Shown: piece by piece, positions 57,693 to 64,000 of the stretch | Layout: each line of letters starts with the position of its first letter | Position numbering within the stretch: position 1 is the stretch's first letter | Assembly (NCBI RefSeq): GCF_004295485.1 | Contig: NZ_CP036164.1 | Span: forward strand, 2,294,001-2,358,000 | DNA length: 64,000 nucleotides | Reading direction: 5' to 3' | Source of the DNA: Janibacter limosus | GTDB lineage: Bacteria > Actinomycetota > Actinomycetes > Actinomycetales > Dermatophilaceae | Made by a program: the position numbers and the translations under genes | Notes under the pieces: generated by a model | The model's input: the letters and a program-made list of their open reading frames with translations, nothing else | Database searches by the model: none | What the model was told of the DNA's origin: nothing

Positions 57693-57962
57693 TCAGGCGG
57701 GGATGGGGTACTTGCGGGGTCGGCCACGGGGCCGCTTGCGGGGGATGACGCGTCCGGAGTCGAAGAGCTCGCCACCCCAGACGCCCCAGGGCTCGCGCCG
57801 CTCGAGGGCGCCGTCGAGGCAGACCTGCTGGAAGGGACAGTCGCCGCAGAGCGCCTTGGCGAACTCGACTCCGGCGGGCGTCTCGGCGAACCAGATCTCC
57901 GGCTCCTCGGCCTGGCAGGGCGTGAGTCGCTGTATGGGTGGGTGGGTGGTCAGTGCAGTCAC
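57693..57962 (-). CDS. whiB7: WhiB7, antibiotic-resistance transcription factor
   Basis: 89 residues from GTG 57962. Four cysteines for the 4Fe-4S cluster (TPCQ; KALCGDCPFQQVC), the WhiB turn GVWGG and the C-terminal AT-hook RGRPRKYP that is diagnostic for WhiB7. It binds the sigma factor and AT-rich DNA beside -35 boxes and induces ribosome-protection, efflux and modification genes. Its position next to uvrD2 is conserved. Expression is controlled by the long leader described separately. Confidence 0.96.
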   Translation of the reverse strand: MTALTTHPPIQRLTPCQAEEPEIWFAETPAGVEFAKALCGDCPFQQVCLDGALERREPWGVWGGELFDSGRVIPRKRPRGRPRKYPIPA

Positions 57963-58024
57963 GTCGGGGTCTCCTGTGTGAGCGTGTGCTTCGGTTGTGT
58001 TCGAGAGAGGTGGGGACACGACAA

Positions 58025-58060
58025 AGGCCGCGGTTCCCGGTGTGTGGGATGCCGCGGCCT
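58025..58060 (-). terminator. whiB7 attenuator hairpin
   Basis: On the minus strand AGGCCGCGG (58060-58052) pairs with CCGCGGCCT (58033-58025), followed by TTGTCG. It lies 24 nt after the leader ORF stop. A ribosome stalled in the ORF would change whether this hairpin forms. Confidence 0.75.
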
Positions 58061-58077
58061 GGAGGAGGACCAGTGAG

Positions 58078-58093
58078 GTCGTCTCTAGACGAC
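58078..58093. promoter_or_regulatory. Hairpin centred on the leader ORF stop codon
   Basis: GTCGTCTCTAGACGAC: 7-bp perfect arms; the TAG stop of the leader ORF lies in its middle. Translation of the ORF would melt it. Confidence 0.55.
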
Positions 58094-58249
58094 AGGTCCT
58101 GCAGGGCGCGGATCCACGACGAAGGCAGTCTTCGGCTCGATGGCCAGACCTCGGCCACGATCGGTGAAGACGACGCCGCCGATGTGATCGGCGGAGCGCA
58201 CGAGGGCAGCCTGGGACGGGATGATCGTCATCGTGGTGATGGTGTCCAT
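58085..58249 (-). CDS. whiB7 leader ORF (uORF), 54 codons
   Basis: Starts MDTITTMTIIPSQAALVRSA and ends DPRPAGPVV. AGGAGGGCAGGACCC before ATG 58249 is one of the best ribosome sites here. It ends inside a hairpin and 24 nt before the attenuator. It is longer than the leader ORFs known for mycobacterial whiB7. It may be purely regulatory or make a stable small protein. Confidence 0.65.
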   Translation of the reverse strand: MDTITTMTIIPSQAALVRSADHIGGVVFTDRGRGLAIEPKTAFVVDPRPAGPVV

Positions 58250-58319
58250 GGGTCCTGCCCTCCTCTCGTCGTTGCGCTCTTCGGATCACACGCTCGGCAT
58301 GTCCGACTGACTGGGACCA

Positions 58320-58360
58320 AACCTAGAGCACACATCCGGCGCGCGCCACCGAATTAAATT
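58320..58360 (-). promoter_or_regulatory. whiB7 promoter with AT-rich WhiB7 box
   Basis: On the minus strand an AT-rich block (58351-58360, AATTTAATTC) lies 2 nt before a weak -35 (TGGCGC, 58348-58343), then a 17-nt spacer and -10 TAGGTT (58325-58320). WhiB7 is known to bind AT-rich DNA just upstream of -35, so this fits autoregulation. It starts within 20 nt of the uvrD2 stop. Confidence 0.65.
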
Positions 58361-58376
58361 CCGGAGTTCTTCCGGA

Positions 58377-60527
58377 TCAGTCCTCGGGCTCCCCGGCGGC
58401 CGCCTCGGCGACCTCGTCGGGGTCGGCGCCACCGACCACGGCGAGCACCTGGTCGGCGTAGAGCGAGAGCTTGCGCGGACCCACCCCGCTGATCGCGGAC
58501 AGGTCGCGCTGGTGGGCCGGCTCGGCCTCGGCGATGGCCTCGAGCGTGGCGTCGGTGAAGACGACGAAGGCCGGCACGGAGGCCGCGCGTGACACCGCGA
58601 GCCGCCAGCTGCGCAGCCTCTCGAAGGTCGCCTCGTCATAGGTGGGCGGGCAGTCCGGGCAGCGGCCCGACGCGCGCTCGGTGGCGGTGCTCAGGTCGTT
58701 GCCGCACACCTTGCACACCTTGGGCCGGGAGGGCTTGAGCCGCCCGCCGGCCTTGGGCGACGACGACCGCTTGGGGGTGGAGCGGGCGCCCTCCCCGAGG
58801 ATGCCGGCGGTCTGGTCGAGGAAGCGGCTGACCCGCCGGCTGGCCCGGGCGCCCGGCGTGCGGGCCCGTGCCCACGACAGGTGCAGCACCTCGCGAGCAC
58901 GAGTGACGCCGACGTACATCAGGCGACGCTCCTCCTCGATCTCGTCGACGCCCTCGGCCATCATGATCGGCAGCAGCCCGTCGGAGCAGCCGGCGAGGAA
59001 GACGACGTCCCACTCCAGGCCCTTGGCCGCGTGCAGCGACGCCAGCGTGACGCCCTCGACGTCGGGTGCGTGCTGCGACGCGATCCGCTCGTCGAGGTCG
59101 CGCACGAGGTCGGGCAGCCTGGCCTCGGGCGTGGCCGCGACCAGCCTCGCCGACAGGTCGACCAGCGCCTTGAGCGACTCCCACCGCGAGCGCACCGCCC
59201 CGGTGCTGGCCGGTGGGTCCTCGTGCCAGCCCAGACCGCCGAGCACGTCACCGACGAGAGCGGGCAGCTCCTTGCTCCCGTCGTCCTGCCGAGCGGCGCC
59301 GCGCAGCAGCAGCACCGCCTCGCGCACCTCCTTGCGGGAGAAGAAGCGCTCTCCCCCCTTGACGAGATAGGGCACGTCGGCGTCGGCGAGCGCCGACTCG
59401 AGGGCCTCGGACTGGCCGTTGGTGCGGAAGAGCACCGCGATCTCGCTGAGCGGCCGTCCCTGCGCGGCGAGCTCCTTGATCTTGCCGGCCACCCACGAGG
59501 CCTCGGCCGGGTCGTCGTCGAGCGCGGTGAGCGAAGGGGGGATCCCCCCTTCGCGCTGCGGCACCAGCTCGACGGAGCCGCCGCGCCGCTGGCCGGTGCC
59601 GTCGGTGAGCATGCGGTTGGCGAGCGTGAGGACCGGCGGGGTCGACCGGTAGTTGCGCACCAAGCGCACCTGCTGCGCCCCGGGGTGGTGCTGCGTGAAG
59701 CGCAGCAGGTGCTCGGGGGTCGCCCCGGTGAAGGAGTAGATCGTCTGGGCCGGGTCGCCGACGACGCAGATGTCGCCGCGGCCACCGAGCCAGAGGTCGA
59801 GCAGGCGCTGCTGCAGGGCGTTGACGTCCTGGTACTCGTCGACGACGAAGTGCCGGTACTGGTCACGTACGGTGCGTGCGATGTCGTCGCGCTCCTCGAG
59901 GATCCCGACGGTGAGCAGCAGGACGTCCTCGAAGTCGATGACCCCCCGCTCGCCCTTGACGTCCTCGTAGGTCGAGATCAGGCGTGCCATGGCGGTGTGG
60001 TCCATGCCCGGCGGCTCGCGGCGGGCCCGCCGGGCCGCCGCCGGGTAGGTCTCGGGCGTCAGGAGCGACACCTTGGACCACTCGACCTCGGCGGAGACGT
60101 CGCGCAGCTCGGAGCGGTCCAGGCGCATGCCCATGCGCGAGGCGGCCTCGGCGACGGCCGGACCCTTGTACGACATGATCTCGGGCGCGGCGCCCCCGAT
60201 CGCGGACGGCCAGAAGTAGTGCAGCTGGCGCAGCGCCGCGGAGTGGAAGGTGCGCGCCTGCACCCCCGCGACGCCCAGGTCACGCAGCCGGGTGCGCATC
60301 TCGCCCGCGGCCCGTGCGGTGAAGGTCACGGCGAGCACCCGCTGCGGTTGGTAGGCACCGGAGGCGACGCCGTAGGCGATGCGGTGGGTGATCGCGCGGG
60401 TCTTGCCGGTGCCGGCCCCCGCCAGCACGACCATCGGGCCGCTCGGGTTGGCGGCGACCTCGCGCTGCTCGGGATCGAGCGCGTCGAGGATGTCGTCCGC
60501 GGACTGCGGGCCGGCCGAGATGCTCAC
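58377..60527 (-). CDS. uvrD2: ATP-dependent DNA helicase UvrD2
   Basis: 716 residues from GTG 60527. SF1 helicase motifs: Walker A VLAGAGTGKTRAITHR, VTFTARAAGEMRTRL (Ia), DEYQDVN (II), GDPAQTIYSFTGA (III), LVRNYRST (IV), TLASLHAAKGLEWDVVFLAG (V) and YVGVTRAREVLHLSWA (VI). A four-Cys zinc site (CKVCGN..CPDCP) and a C-terminal HRDC domain (ISGVGPRKLSLYADQVLAVV) identify UvrD2. It unwinds 3'-5' and is essential in mycobacteria. Confidence 0.96.
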   Translation of the reverse strand: MSISAGPQSADDILDALDPEQREVAANPSGPMVVLAGAGTGKTRAITHRIAYGVASGAYQPQRVLAVTFTARAAGEMRTRLRDLGVAGVQARTFHSAALRQLHYFWPSAIGGAAPEIMSYKGPAVAEAASRMGMRLDRSELRDVSAEVEWSKVSLLTPETYPAAARRARREPPGMDHTAMARLISTYEDVKGERGVIDFEDVLLLTVGILEERDDIARTVRDQYRHFVVDEYQDVNALQQRLLDLWLGGRGDICVVGDPAQTIYSFTGATPEHLLRFTQHHPGAQQVRLVRNYRSTPPVLTLANRMLTDGTGQRRGGSVELVPQREGGIPPSLTALDDDPAEASWVAGKIKELAAQGRPLSEIAVLFRTNGQSEALESALADADVPYLVKGGERFFSRKEVREAVLLLRGAARQDDGSKELPALVGDVLGGLGWHEDPPASTGAVRSRWESLKALVDLSARLVAATPEARLPDLVRDLDERIASQHAPDVEGVTLASLHAAKGLEWDVVFLAGCSDGLLPIMMAEGVDEIEEERRLMYVGVTRAREVLHLSWARARTPGARASRRVSRFLDQTAGILGEGARSTPKRSSSPKAGGRLKPSRPKVCKVCGNDLSTATERASGRCPDCPPTYDEATFERLRSWRLAVSRAASVPAFVVFTDATLEAIAEAEPAHQRDLSAISGVGPRKLSLYADQVLAVVGGADPDEVAEAAAGEPED

Positions 60528-60569
60528 CCGGGCACTCTCTCACCCACGGCCGACAGCACCCAACGTGGC

Positions 60570-61493
60570 TCAGCCCAGCTCGTCGAGGCGGTGCCCGAGC
60601 CAGCCCTCGATGAGCCGGGCCGAGATCGACAGGCGCCCCGCGGCCCGCGCGTACCCCTCGGCCAGCTCGTGGCGGAACTCCTCACGCGTGAACCACCTGG
60701 CCTCGGCGATCTCGTCCGGCTGGCAGGTCAGCTCGGTGCTTGTCGCGCGGGCGGTGCAGCCGAGCATGAGGGACGCGGGGAAGGGCCACGGCTGGTCGGC
60801 GACGAAGCGCACGTCGCGCACGCTCACGCCCACCTCCTCGCCGACCTCGCGGATGACGGCGCCGGCGATCGTCTCACCCGGCTCGACGAACCCCGCGAGG
60901 ACGGAGAACCTGCCTTCGGGCCAGCCGATGTTGCGGGCAAGCAGCAGCCGGTCCGCGTCGTCGGTGACGGCCATGATCACGGCCGGGTCGGTGCGCGGGT
61001 AGTGCTCGGACCCGTCGTGCGGGCAGCGGCGCACCCAGCCGGAGGAGACGACGTCGGTCGGCTCCCCGCACCGCGGGCACCGCGGGTGGCGCACGTGCCA
61101 GTTGGCCAGCCCCAGCGCCGTGGCGAAGAGGGCGGCGTGGGCCTGCGGCAGCTCCGCTGCGACTTCGCGCAGGCTCGCGAAGGGAGCGGAGTCCAGTCGC
61201 TCCTCACGGGAGGGACCTCCCTTCGGCGGGAAGGGCCGGCAGGCGGCGACGTGGGCGATCCCCTCGTGGCGACCCAGGTAGAGCAGGAGTGTGTCGGCGT
61301 CCGCCGGGGTGGGCGACCGCAGGGCCAGCGACCGGTCGGGGCGAAGGGGGCTGCGGTCACCGAGCAGCTCCAGGACGCGGGTGGCCGGGTCGGCGAGGAG
61401 CGTCTCGAGCCATCTCGGCGCGTCGCGCTCCGGGCCATCGCGGTCGATGACCGGTGCGGTCATGGGCAGGTCGTGCATCGGGTCGTGGTCCAC
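60570..61493 (-). CDS. nudC: NAD(+) diphosphatase NudC (RNA NAD-cap hydrolase)
   Basis: 307 residues from GTG 61493, chosen because TAGGGT lies 7 nt upstream; ATG 61478 and 61463 are alternatives. The zinc ribbon is CPRCGEPTDV..RRCPHDG (the fourth ligand appears as His), and the Nudix box is GFVEPGETIAGAVIREVGEE VGV with the NudC tail motif WPFPASLMLG. It hydrolyses NADH and NAD-capped RNA 5' ends. Conserved neighbour of uvrD2 and adnB. Confidence 0.93.
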   Translation of the reverse strand: MDHDPMHDLPMTAPVIDRDGPERDAPRWLETLLADPATRVLELLGDRSPLRPDRSLALRSPTPADADTLLLYLGRHEGIAHVAACRPFPPKGGPSREERLDSAPFASLREVAAELPQAHAALFATALGLANWHVRHPRCPRCGEPTDVVSSGWVRRCPHDGSEHYPRTDPAVIMAVTDDADRLLLARNIGWPEGRFSVLAGFVEPGETIAGAVIREVGEEVGVSVRDVRFVADQPWPFPASLMLGCTARATSTELTCQPDEIAEARWFTREEFRHELAEGYARAAGRLSISARLIEGWLGHRLDELG

Positions 61494-61500
61494 GTCACCC

Positions 61501-61506
61501 ACCCTA
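61501..61506 (-). promoter_or_regulatory. -10 hexamer, near-leaderless start of nudC
   Basis: TAGGGT on the minus strand, 7 nt, then GTG 61493. Confidence 0.5.
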
Positions 61507-61568
61507 GGGACCGGCCCCGGATCCTCGCGCGGAGGGCGTTGGTCCCGGCATCTGCGCCGCTCTCCTAA

Positions 61569-61574
61569 TACGGT
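61569..61574 (+). promoter_or_regulatory. -10 hexamer, leaderless start of the APH-like gene
   Basis: TACGGT, 6 nt, then GTG 61581. It is divergent from the nudC hexamer 63 nt away. Confidence 0.5.
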
Positions 61575-61580
61575 GGGCGG

Positions 61581-63062
61581 GTGACCTCTCGTGGACCGCT
61601 CGCTCTCGCTGCCCTGGCCAGCGCCGCCGTACCAGGCCTCGACCCCAGCTCGGTCGAGGGGGTCGTGGGCTCTGGACCCAGCCGATCCTTCGAGGTCGCC
61701 TTCGTCCAGGACCACGAGCACCGCCGCTGGGTGATCCGCTGCCCGCGCACGCCCGCGGCCTCCGCCCGGCTCGAGCAGTCGGCCGCCCTCCTGGCCCTGC
61801 TCACCCGTCGCCTGACCATGCCGGTCCCCGTGGTCAAGGGCTGGGTGGCACTGCCCGAAGGGGGCCGGGCCGCCGTCCACGCCTACCTCACCGGACGGGC
61901 CATCGACCTCGCGTCGATCGCCCCCGGCTCCTCCCTCGCCGTCGGGCTGGGTCGAGCGCTGGCCCACCTGCACAACCTCGACCGACGCATCTACGAGGAG
62001 GCCGGCGTCCCCGTCTACGAGGCGGAGGCGTACCGCACCCGACGTCTGGCCGAGCTGGACCGGGCCGCCGCCACGGGGCGCGTCCCGACGGGTCTGCTCA
62101 CCCGCTGGGAGCACACCCTCGAGGACGTCTCGCTGTGGCGCTTCACGACCACGCCGACGCATGGCGGCATCGGGTCGTCGACGATCTTGGCCACCCCCGA
62201 CGACGGCGAGGACCCTGACGTCAAGTCACTGCTCGGCTGGGAGTCGGCCCAGGTCGCCGACCCGGCCGATGACCTCGCGGCGCTCGTCGGCGAGCTGCAC
62301 CCCGACAGCCTCGACACGGTGCTGGAGGCCTATGCCCATGCCCGGTCCGACCGGCCGGACCAGCACCTGCAGGAGCGCGCCCGGCTCGTGCACCAGATGC
62401 AGCTCGTCCGCACGATGATGTCCGCCGTCGCGGCCGGCGACGACGAGGGCGCAGAGGAGCACGCGCGGCAGCTGCGCCGTCTCGACGACCGACTCGCGCG
62501 CGAGGACGAGGAGCACGCGGCAGCAGCCAAGCGCGTCGTGCGGCCCGCCGCACCCGCCGCGGGGGCCGCCTCCGACACCCCGCCCGAGGCTGCCGCTGAC
62601 GCCGACAAGGGCTCTTCGGTCGAGGCAGTCGAGGCCCCGTCGCGTGACGCGGACGCCACCGACAGCTCTCCGCGAGACGCCGCGTCCGGAGCGGATCAGA
62701 CAGCGGGCGGGGAGGGTCACACCGTGGCCGGGCAGGACCAGACCCTCGCCGCAGACGGTGACGAGGAGGCAGCCGTCGAGGTCGAGGCCACCGGCGCCCC
62801 GACGCCGGTCGAGGTCCCCGCCAGCAACACCTCGCATGCTGCGCCGAAGGACTCGGACGCCGGACCTGCATCTGCGTCTGGGGACACCATGACTCGGGCC
62901 AGCGATTCCGCCACGACCGACCTGACCAGCAGCTCGGACGGCTCACCCACCACCGACACCGCCCCGGTGCCGCACTTGGTCCGCGACCACGAGACCGCGG
63001 AGATCGTCCCGCTCACCGGCGACGAGGGCGACGACGTCCTCCCGCCCTCGCCCCGCCGCTGA
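61581..63062 (+). CDS. APH-fold phosphotransferase-like protein, probable pseudokinase
   Basis: 493 residues from GTG 61581. The first 300 residues follow the aminoglycoside/macrolide phosphotransferase fold (RSFEVAFVQDHEHRRWVIRC, GRALAHLHNLDRRIYEEAG). The catalytic loop HGD reads HGG (THGGIGSSTI) and the metal motif IDWE reads LGWESAQVADPADDLA, so both key aspartates are missing. The last 160 residues are acidic, Ala/Ser/Thr rich and disordered. It is commonly found between nudC and adnAB; function unknown. Despite the family name it should not be taken as a resistance gene. Confidence 0.8.
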   Translation: MTSRGPLALAALASAAVPGLDPSSVEGVVGSGPSRSFEVAFVQDHEHRRWVIRCPRTPAASARLEQSAALLALLTRRLTMPVPVVKGWVALPEGGRAAVHAYLTGRAIDLASIAPGSSLAVGLGRALAHLHNLDRRIYEEAGVPVYEAEAYRTRRLAELDRAAATGRVPTGLLTRWEHTLEDVSLWRFTTTPTHGGIGSSTILATPDDGEDPDVKSLLGWESAQVADPADDLAALVGELHPDSLDTVLEAYAHARSDRPDQHLQERARLVHQMQLVRTMMSAVAAGDDEGAEEHARQLRRLDDRLAREDEEHAAAAKRVVRPAAPAAGAASDTPPEAAADADKGSSVEAVEAPSRDADATDSSPRDAASGADQTAGGEGHTVAGQDQTLAADGDEEAAVEVEATGAPTPVEVPASNTSHAAPKDSDAGPASASGDTMTRASDSATTDLTSSSDGSPTTDTAPVPHLVRDHETAEIVPLTGDEGDDVLPPSPRR

Positions 63063-63083
63063 CCCGCCGCCGCTCCGCCCCCC

Positions 63084-63285
63084 GGGTGGAGGTATACCCG
63101 CGGACGATTCCTCCTCGAGTCGGCATCCACCCACGCCGCCACCCCCACGGGTGGAGGTGAACTCGCCGACGATTCCTCCGCGAGTCGGCATCCACCCGCT
63201 CTGGGCGACCCAGCACCCACCCCACCCGCACCCTGCGAGTGGAGGTGAACTCGCGGACGATTCCTCGGCGGGTCGGCATCCAACC
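63084..63285. repeat. Three family C hairpin elements in a row
   Basis: Copies at 63084-63132, 63149-63197 and 63238-63285, each close to GGGTGGAGGTGAACTCGCGG ACGATTCCTCCGCGAGTCGG CATCCACC. CTCGCGGA pairs with TCCGCGAG. They fill the gap between the convergent APH-like and adnB genes. A fourth, partial unit (GGGCGAGTCGGCATCACCC) is at about 63291-63309. Confidence 0.75.
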
Positions 63286-63330
63286 GTCCTGGGCGAGTCG
63301 GCATCACCCGCTCTGTGCGAGCGAAGGGGG

Positions 63331-64000
63331 TCAGGCGAGTGAGCCGGCCCCGTCCTGGACGACGTCGCCGAGCAGGGCGACGATCTCGTCCTCGCTGAGC
63401 AGCTCCGGGCGGAGCGTCTCCCCCGTCGCCGCGTGGAAGAAGGCGCCGCGCACCCGATCGGGGTCGATCCCCCGCCAGCGGGCATAGGCGATCCGATAGG
63501 CCGAGAGCTGGACCGCTCGGACCCGGGCCTCGGCGCCTCGTGGCGGTCGGCCGGTCTTCCAGTCGACGACGCTCACTCCCCCGTCGTCATCGGCGAAGAC
63601 TGCGTCGACCCGGCCGCGCACCGCATGCCCGCCCAGGACGATCTCGAGCGAGAGCTCGACCTCGAGGGGGACCCGGTCGGCCCACTCGCTGGCGAGGAAG
63701 TGCTCCTGCATGACGGTCAGGTCCTCGTCGCCCAGAGACTCGTCGGCGCTGCCGGGCAGATCGAAGACGTCGACGAGACCGGCGTCGGCGTAGTGCTCCT
63801 CGACCCACGCGTGGAAGGCCGTGCCTCGACGGCCCGCCACCTGGGGCGGCTGCGGCATCGGTCGGCGCAGGTCGAGCGCAAACGCACTCGCGTCGCGCGC
63901 CAGCGAGACCAGCTGCGAGGTCGACAGGTGGGCCGGCAGCTCGACCGAGAGGTCCTGCCCCCGCGACCGTCGCCGCCGCTCGCGCTCCTCGAGCAGGAGA
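63331..64000 (-). CDS. adnB: AdnB-like helicase-nuclease, C-terminal nuclease domain (5' part beyond window)
   Basis: 223 codons visible; the frame is open to the window edge. The RecB-family nuclease motifs are present: FHAWVEEHY (His), VRGRVDAVFADDDGGVSVVD then WKTGRPP (Asp...DWK) and VQLSAYRIAYARW (QxxxY). In actinobacteria the UvrD-like helicase with a C-terminal RecB nuclease directly next to nudC is the AdnB subunit of the AdnAB double-strand-break resection motor; adnA should lie further upstream, outside the window. Confidence 0.82.
   Translation of the reverse strand, partial: LLLEERERRRRSRGQDLSVELPAHLSTSQLVSLARDASAFALDLRRPMPQPPQVAGRRGTAFHAWVEEHYADAGLVDVFDLPGSADESLGDEDLTVMQEHFLASEWADRVPLEVELSLEIVLGGHAVRGRVDAVFADDDGGVSVVDWKTGRPPRGAEARVRAVQLSAYRIAYARWRGIDPDRVRGAFFHAATGETLRPELLSEDEIVALLGDVVQDGAGSLA

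Larger units (their letters stand above)
57963..58376 (-). promoter_or_regulatory. whiB7 leader region (about 360 nt) with small ORF and attenuator
   Basis: The transcript should start near 58313 and run to GTG 57962. In order it holds a well-placed ribosome site, a 54-codon ORF (58085-58249), a hairpin centred on that ORF's stop codon (58078-58093), an intrinsic terminator-like hairpin (58025-58060), then about 60 nt to whiB7. This is the layout of the known ribosome-stalling attenuation of whiB7. Confidence 0.8.

Noticed and set aside
61581..63062. Macrolide or aminoglycoside resistance gene
   Set aside because: Both catalytic aspartate motifs are changed, and the gene sits in a conserved housekeeping neighbourhood.

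Overview
The window is chromosomal DNA from a high-GC actinobacterium (Actinomycetota; Intrasporangiaceae or a close Micrococcales relative is my inference). Evidence: very GC-rich coding DNA, a SigR/RsrA disulfide-stress pair, bL37, WhiB7, mycofactocin biosynthesis, F420/flavin oxidoreductases and an AdnB-type helicase-nuclease. From memory, two blocks match Mycobacterium tuberculosis gene order: sigR/rsrA-aroA-rsgA-desaturase/reductase (SigH/RshA to Rv3230c region) and UPF0182-S16/PDZ-metalloprotease-like-ABC1-whiB7-uvrD2-nudC-adnB (about Rv3193c to Rv3202c).

Layout. 1-1.6 kb: a membrane protein with a degenerate HD-GYP domain, preceded by a secreted protein made of nine decapeptide repeats (GADWA core). 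1.6-5.3 kb: bL37, sigR-rsrA, an orphan membrane Nudix-like protein and a PIN/ribbon-helix-helix toxin-antitoxin pair. 5.3-14.7 kb: acyl desaturase and reductase with a divergent PucR-type regulator, an alpha/beta hydrolase, SRAP, DoxX, aroA-rsgA and hisN. 14.7-15.8 kb: a DUF559-type nuclease-like gene flanked by two near-identical 87-bp hairpins. 15.8-27 kb: two M16 peptidases, NDH-2, ChrA, a phosphopantetheinyl transferase carrying two repeat families inside its coding sequence, an M1 aminopeptidase and a 1300-residue Pls/PosA-type NRPS. 27-30.6 kb: flavin/F420 oxidoreductases with a VOC protein and a carboxylesterase. 30.6-43.8 kb: the mycofactocin cluster mftA-F with a coupled SDR, mftR, a bEBP-like activator, NDMA-type alcohol dehydrogenase, MoxR/VWA pair and aldehyde dehydrogenase. 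43.9 kb: initiator tRNA-Met. 44-54 kb: UPF0182, PPA1309, S16/PDZ protease, DUF2342, Nudix, ThiF-like protein, ABC1 kinase and a HhH-GPD protein. 54-57.4 kb: two small membrane proteins and a NarL-type two-component system. 57.5-64 kb: whiB7 with its attenuated leader, uvrD2, nudC, an APH-fold pseudokinase and the 3' part of adnB.

How genes work together. The 30.6-43.8 kb block is one functional unit: MftA-F make the redox peptide mycofactocin, the SDR and zinc alcohol dehydrogenase are enzymes whose bound nicotinamide is thought to be recycled by it, the aldehyde dehydrogenase finishes the oxidation, and MftR plus the GAF/Fis activator control it; the same half-site motif lies upstream of both dehydrogenase genes.

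Dispersed elements are unusually common. There are four families of short intergenic palindromic or tandem repeats (called A, B, C, D here), and at least nine genes have a -10 hexamer (TANNNT) 6-8 nt before the start codon, the signature of leaderless mRNAs. The most novel candidates are the decapeptide-repeat/degenerate HD-GYP pair, the repeat-invaded phosphopantetheinyl transferase, and the hairpin-flanked nuclease cassette.
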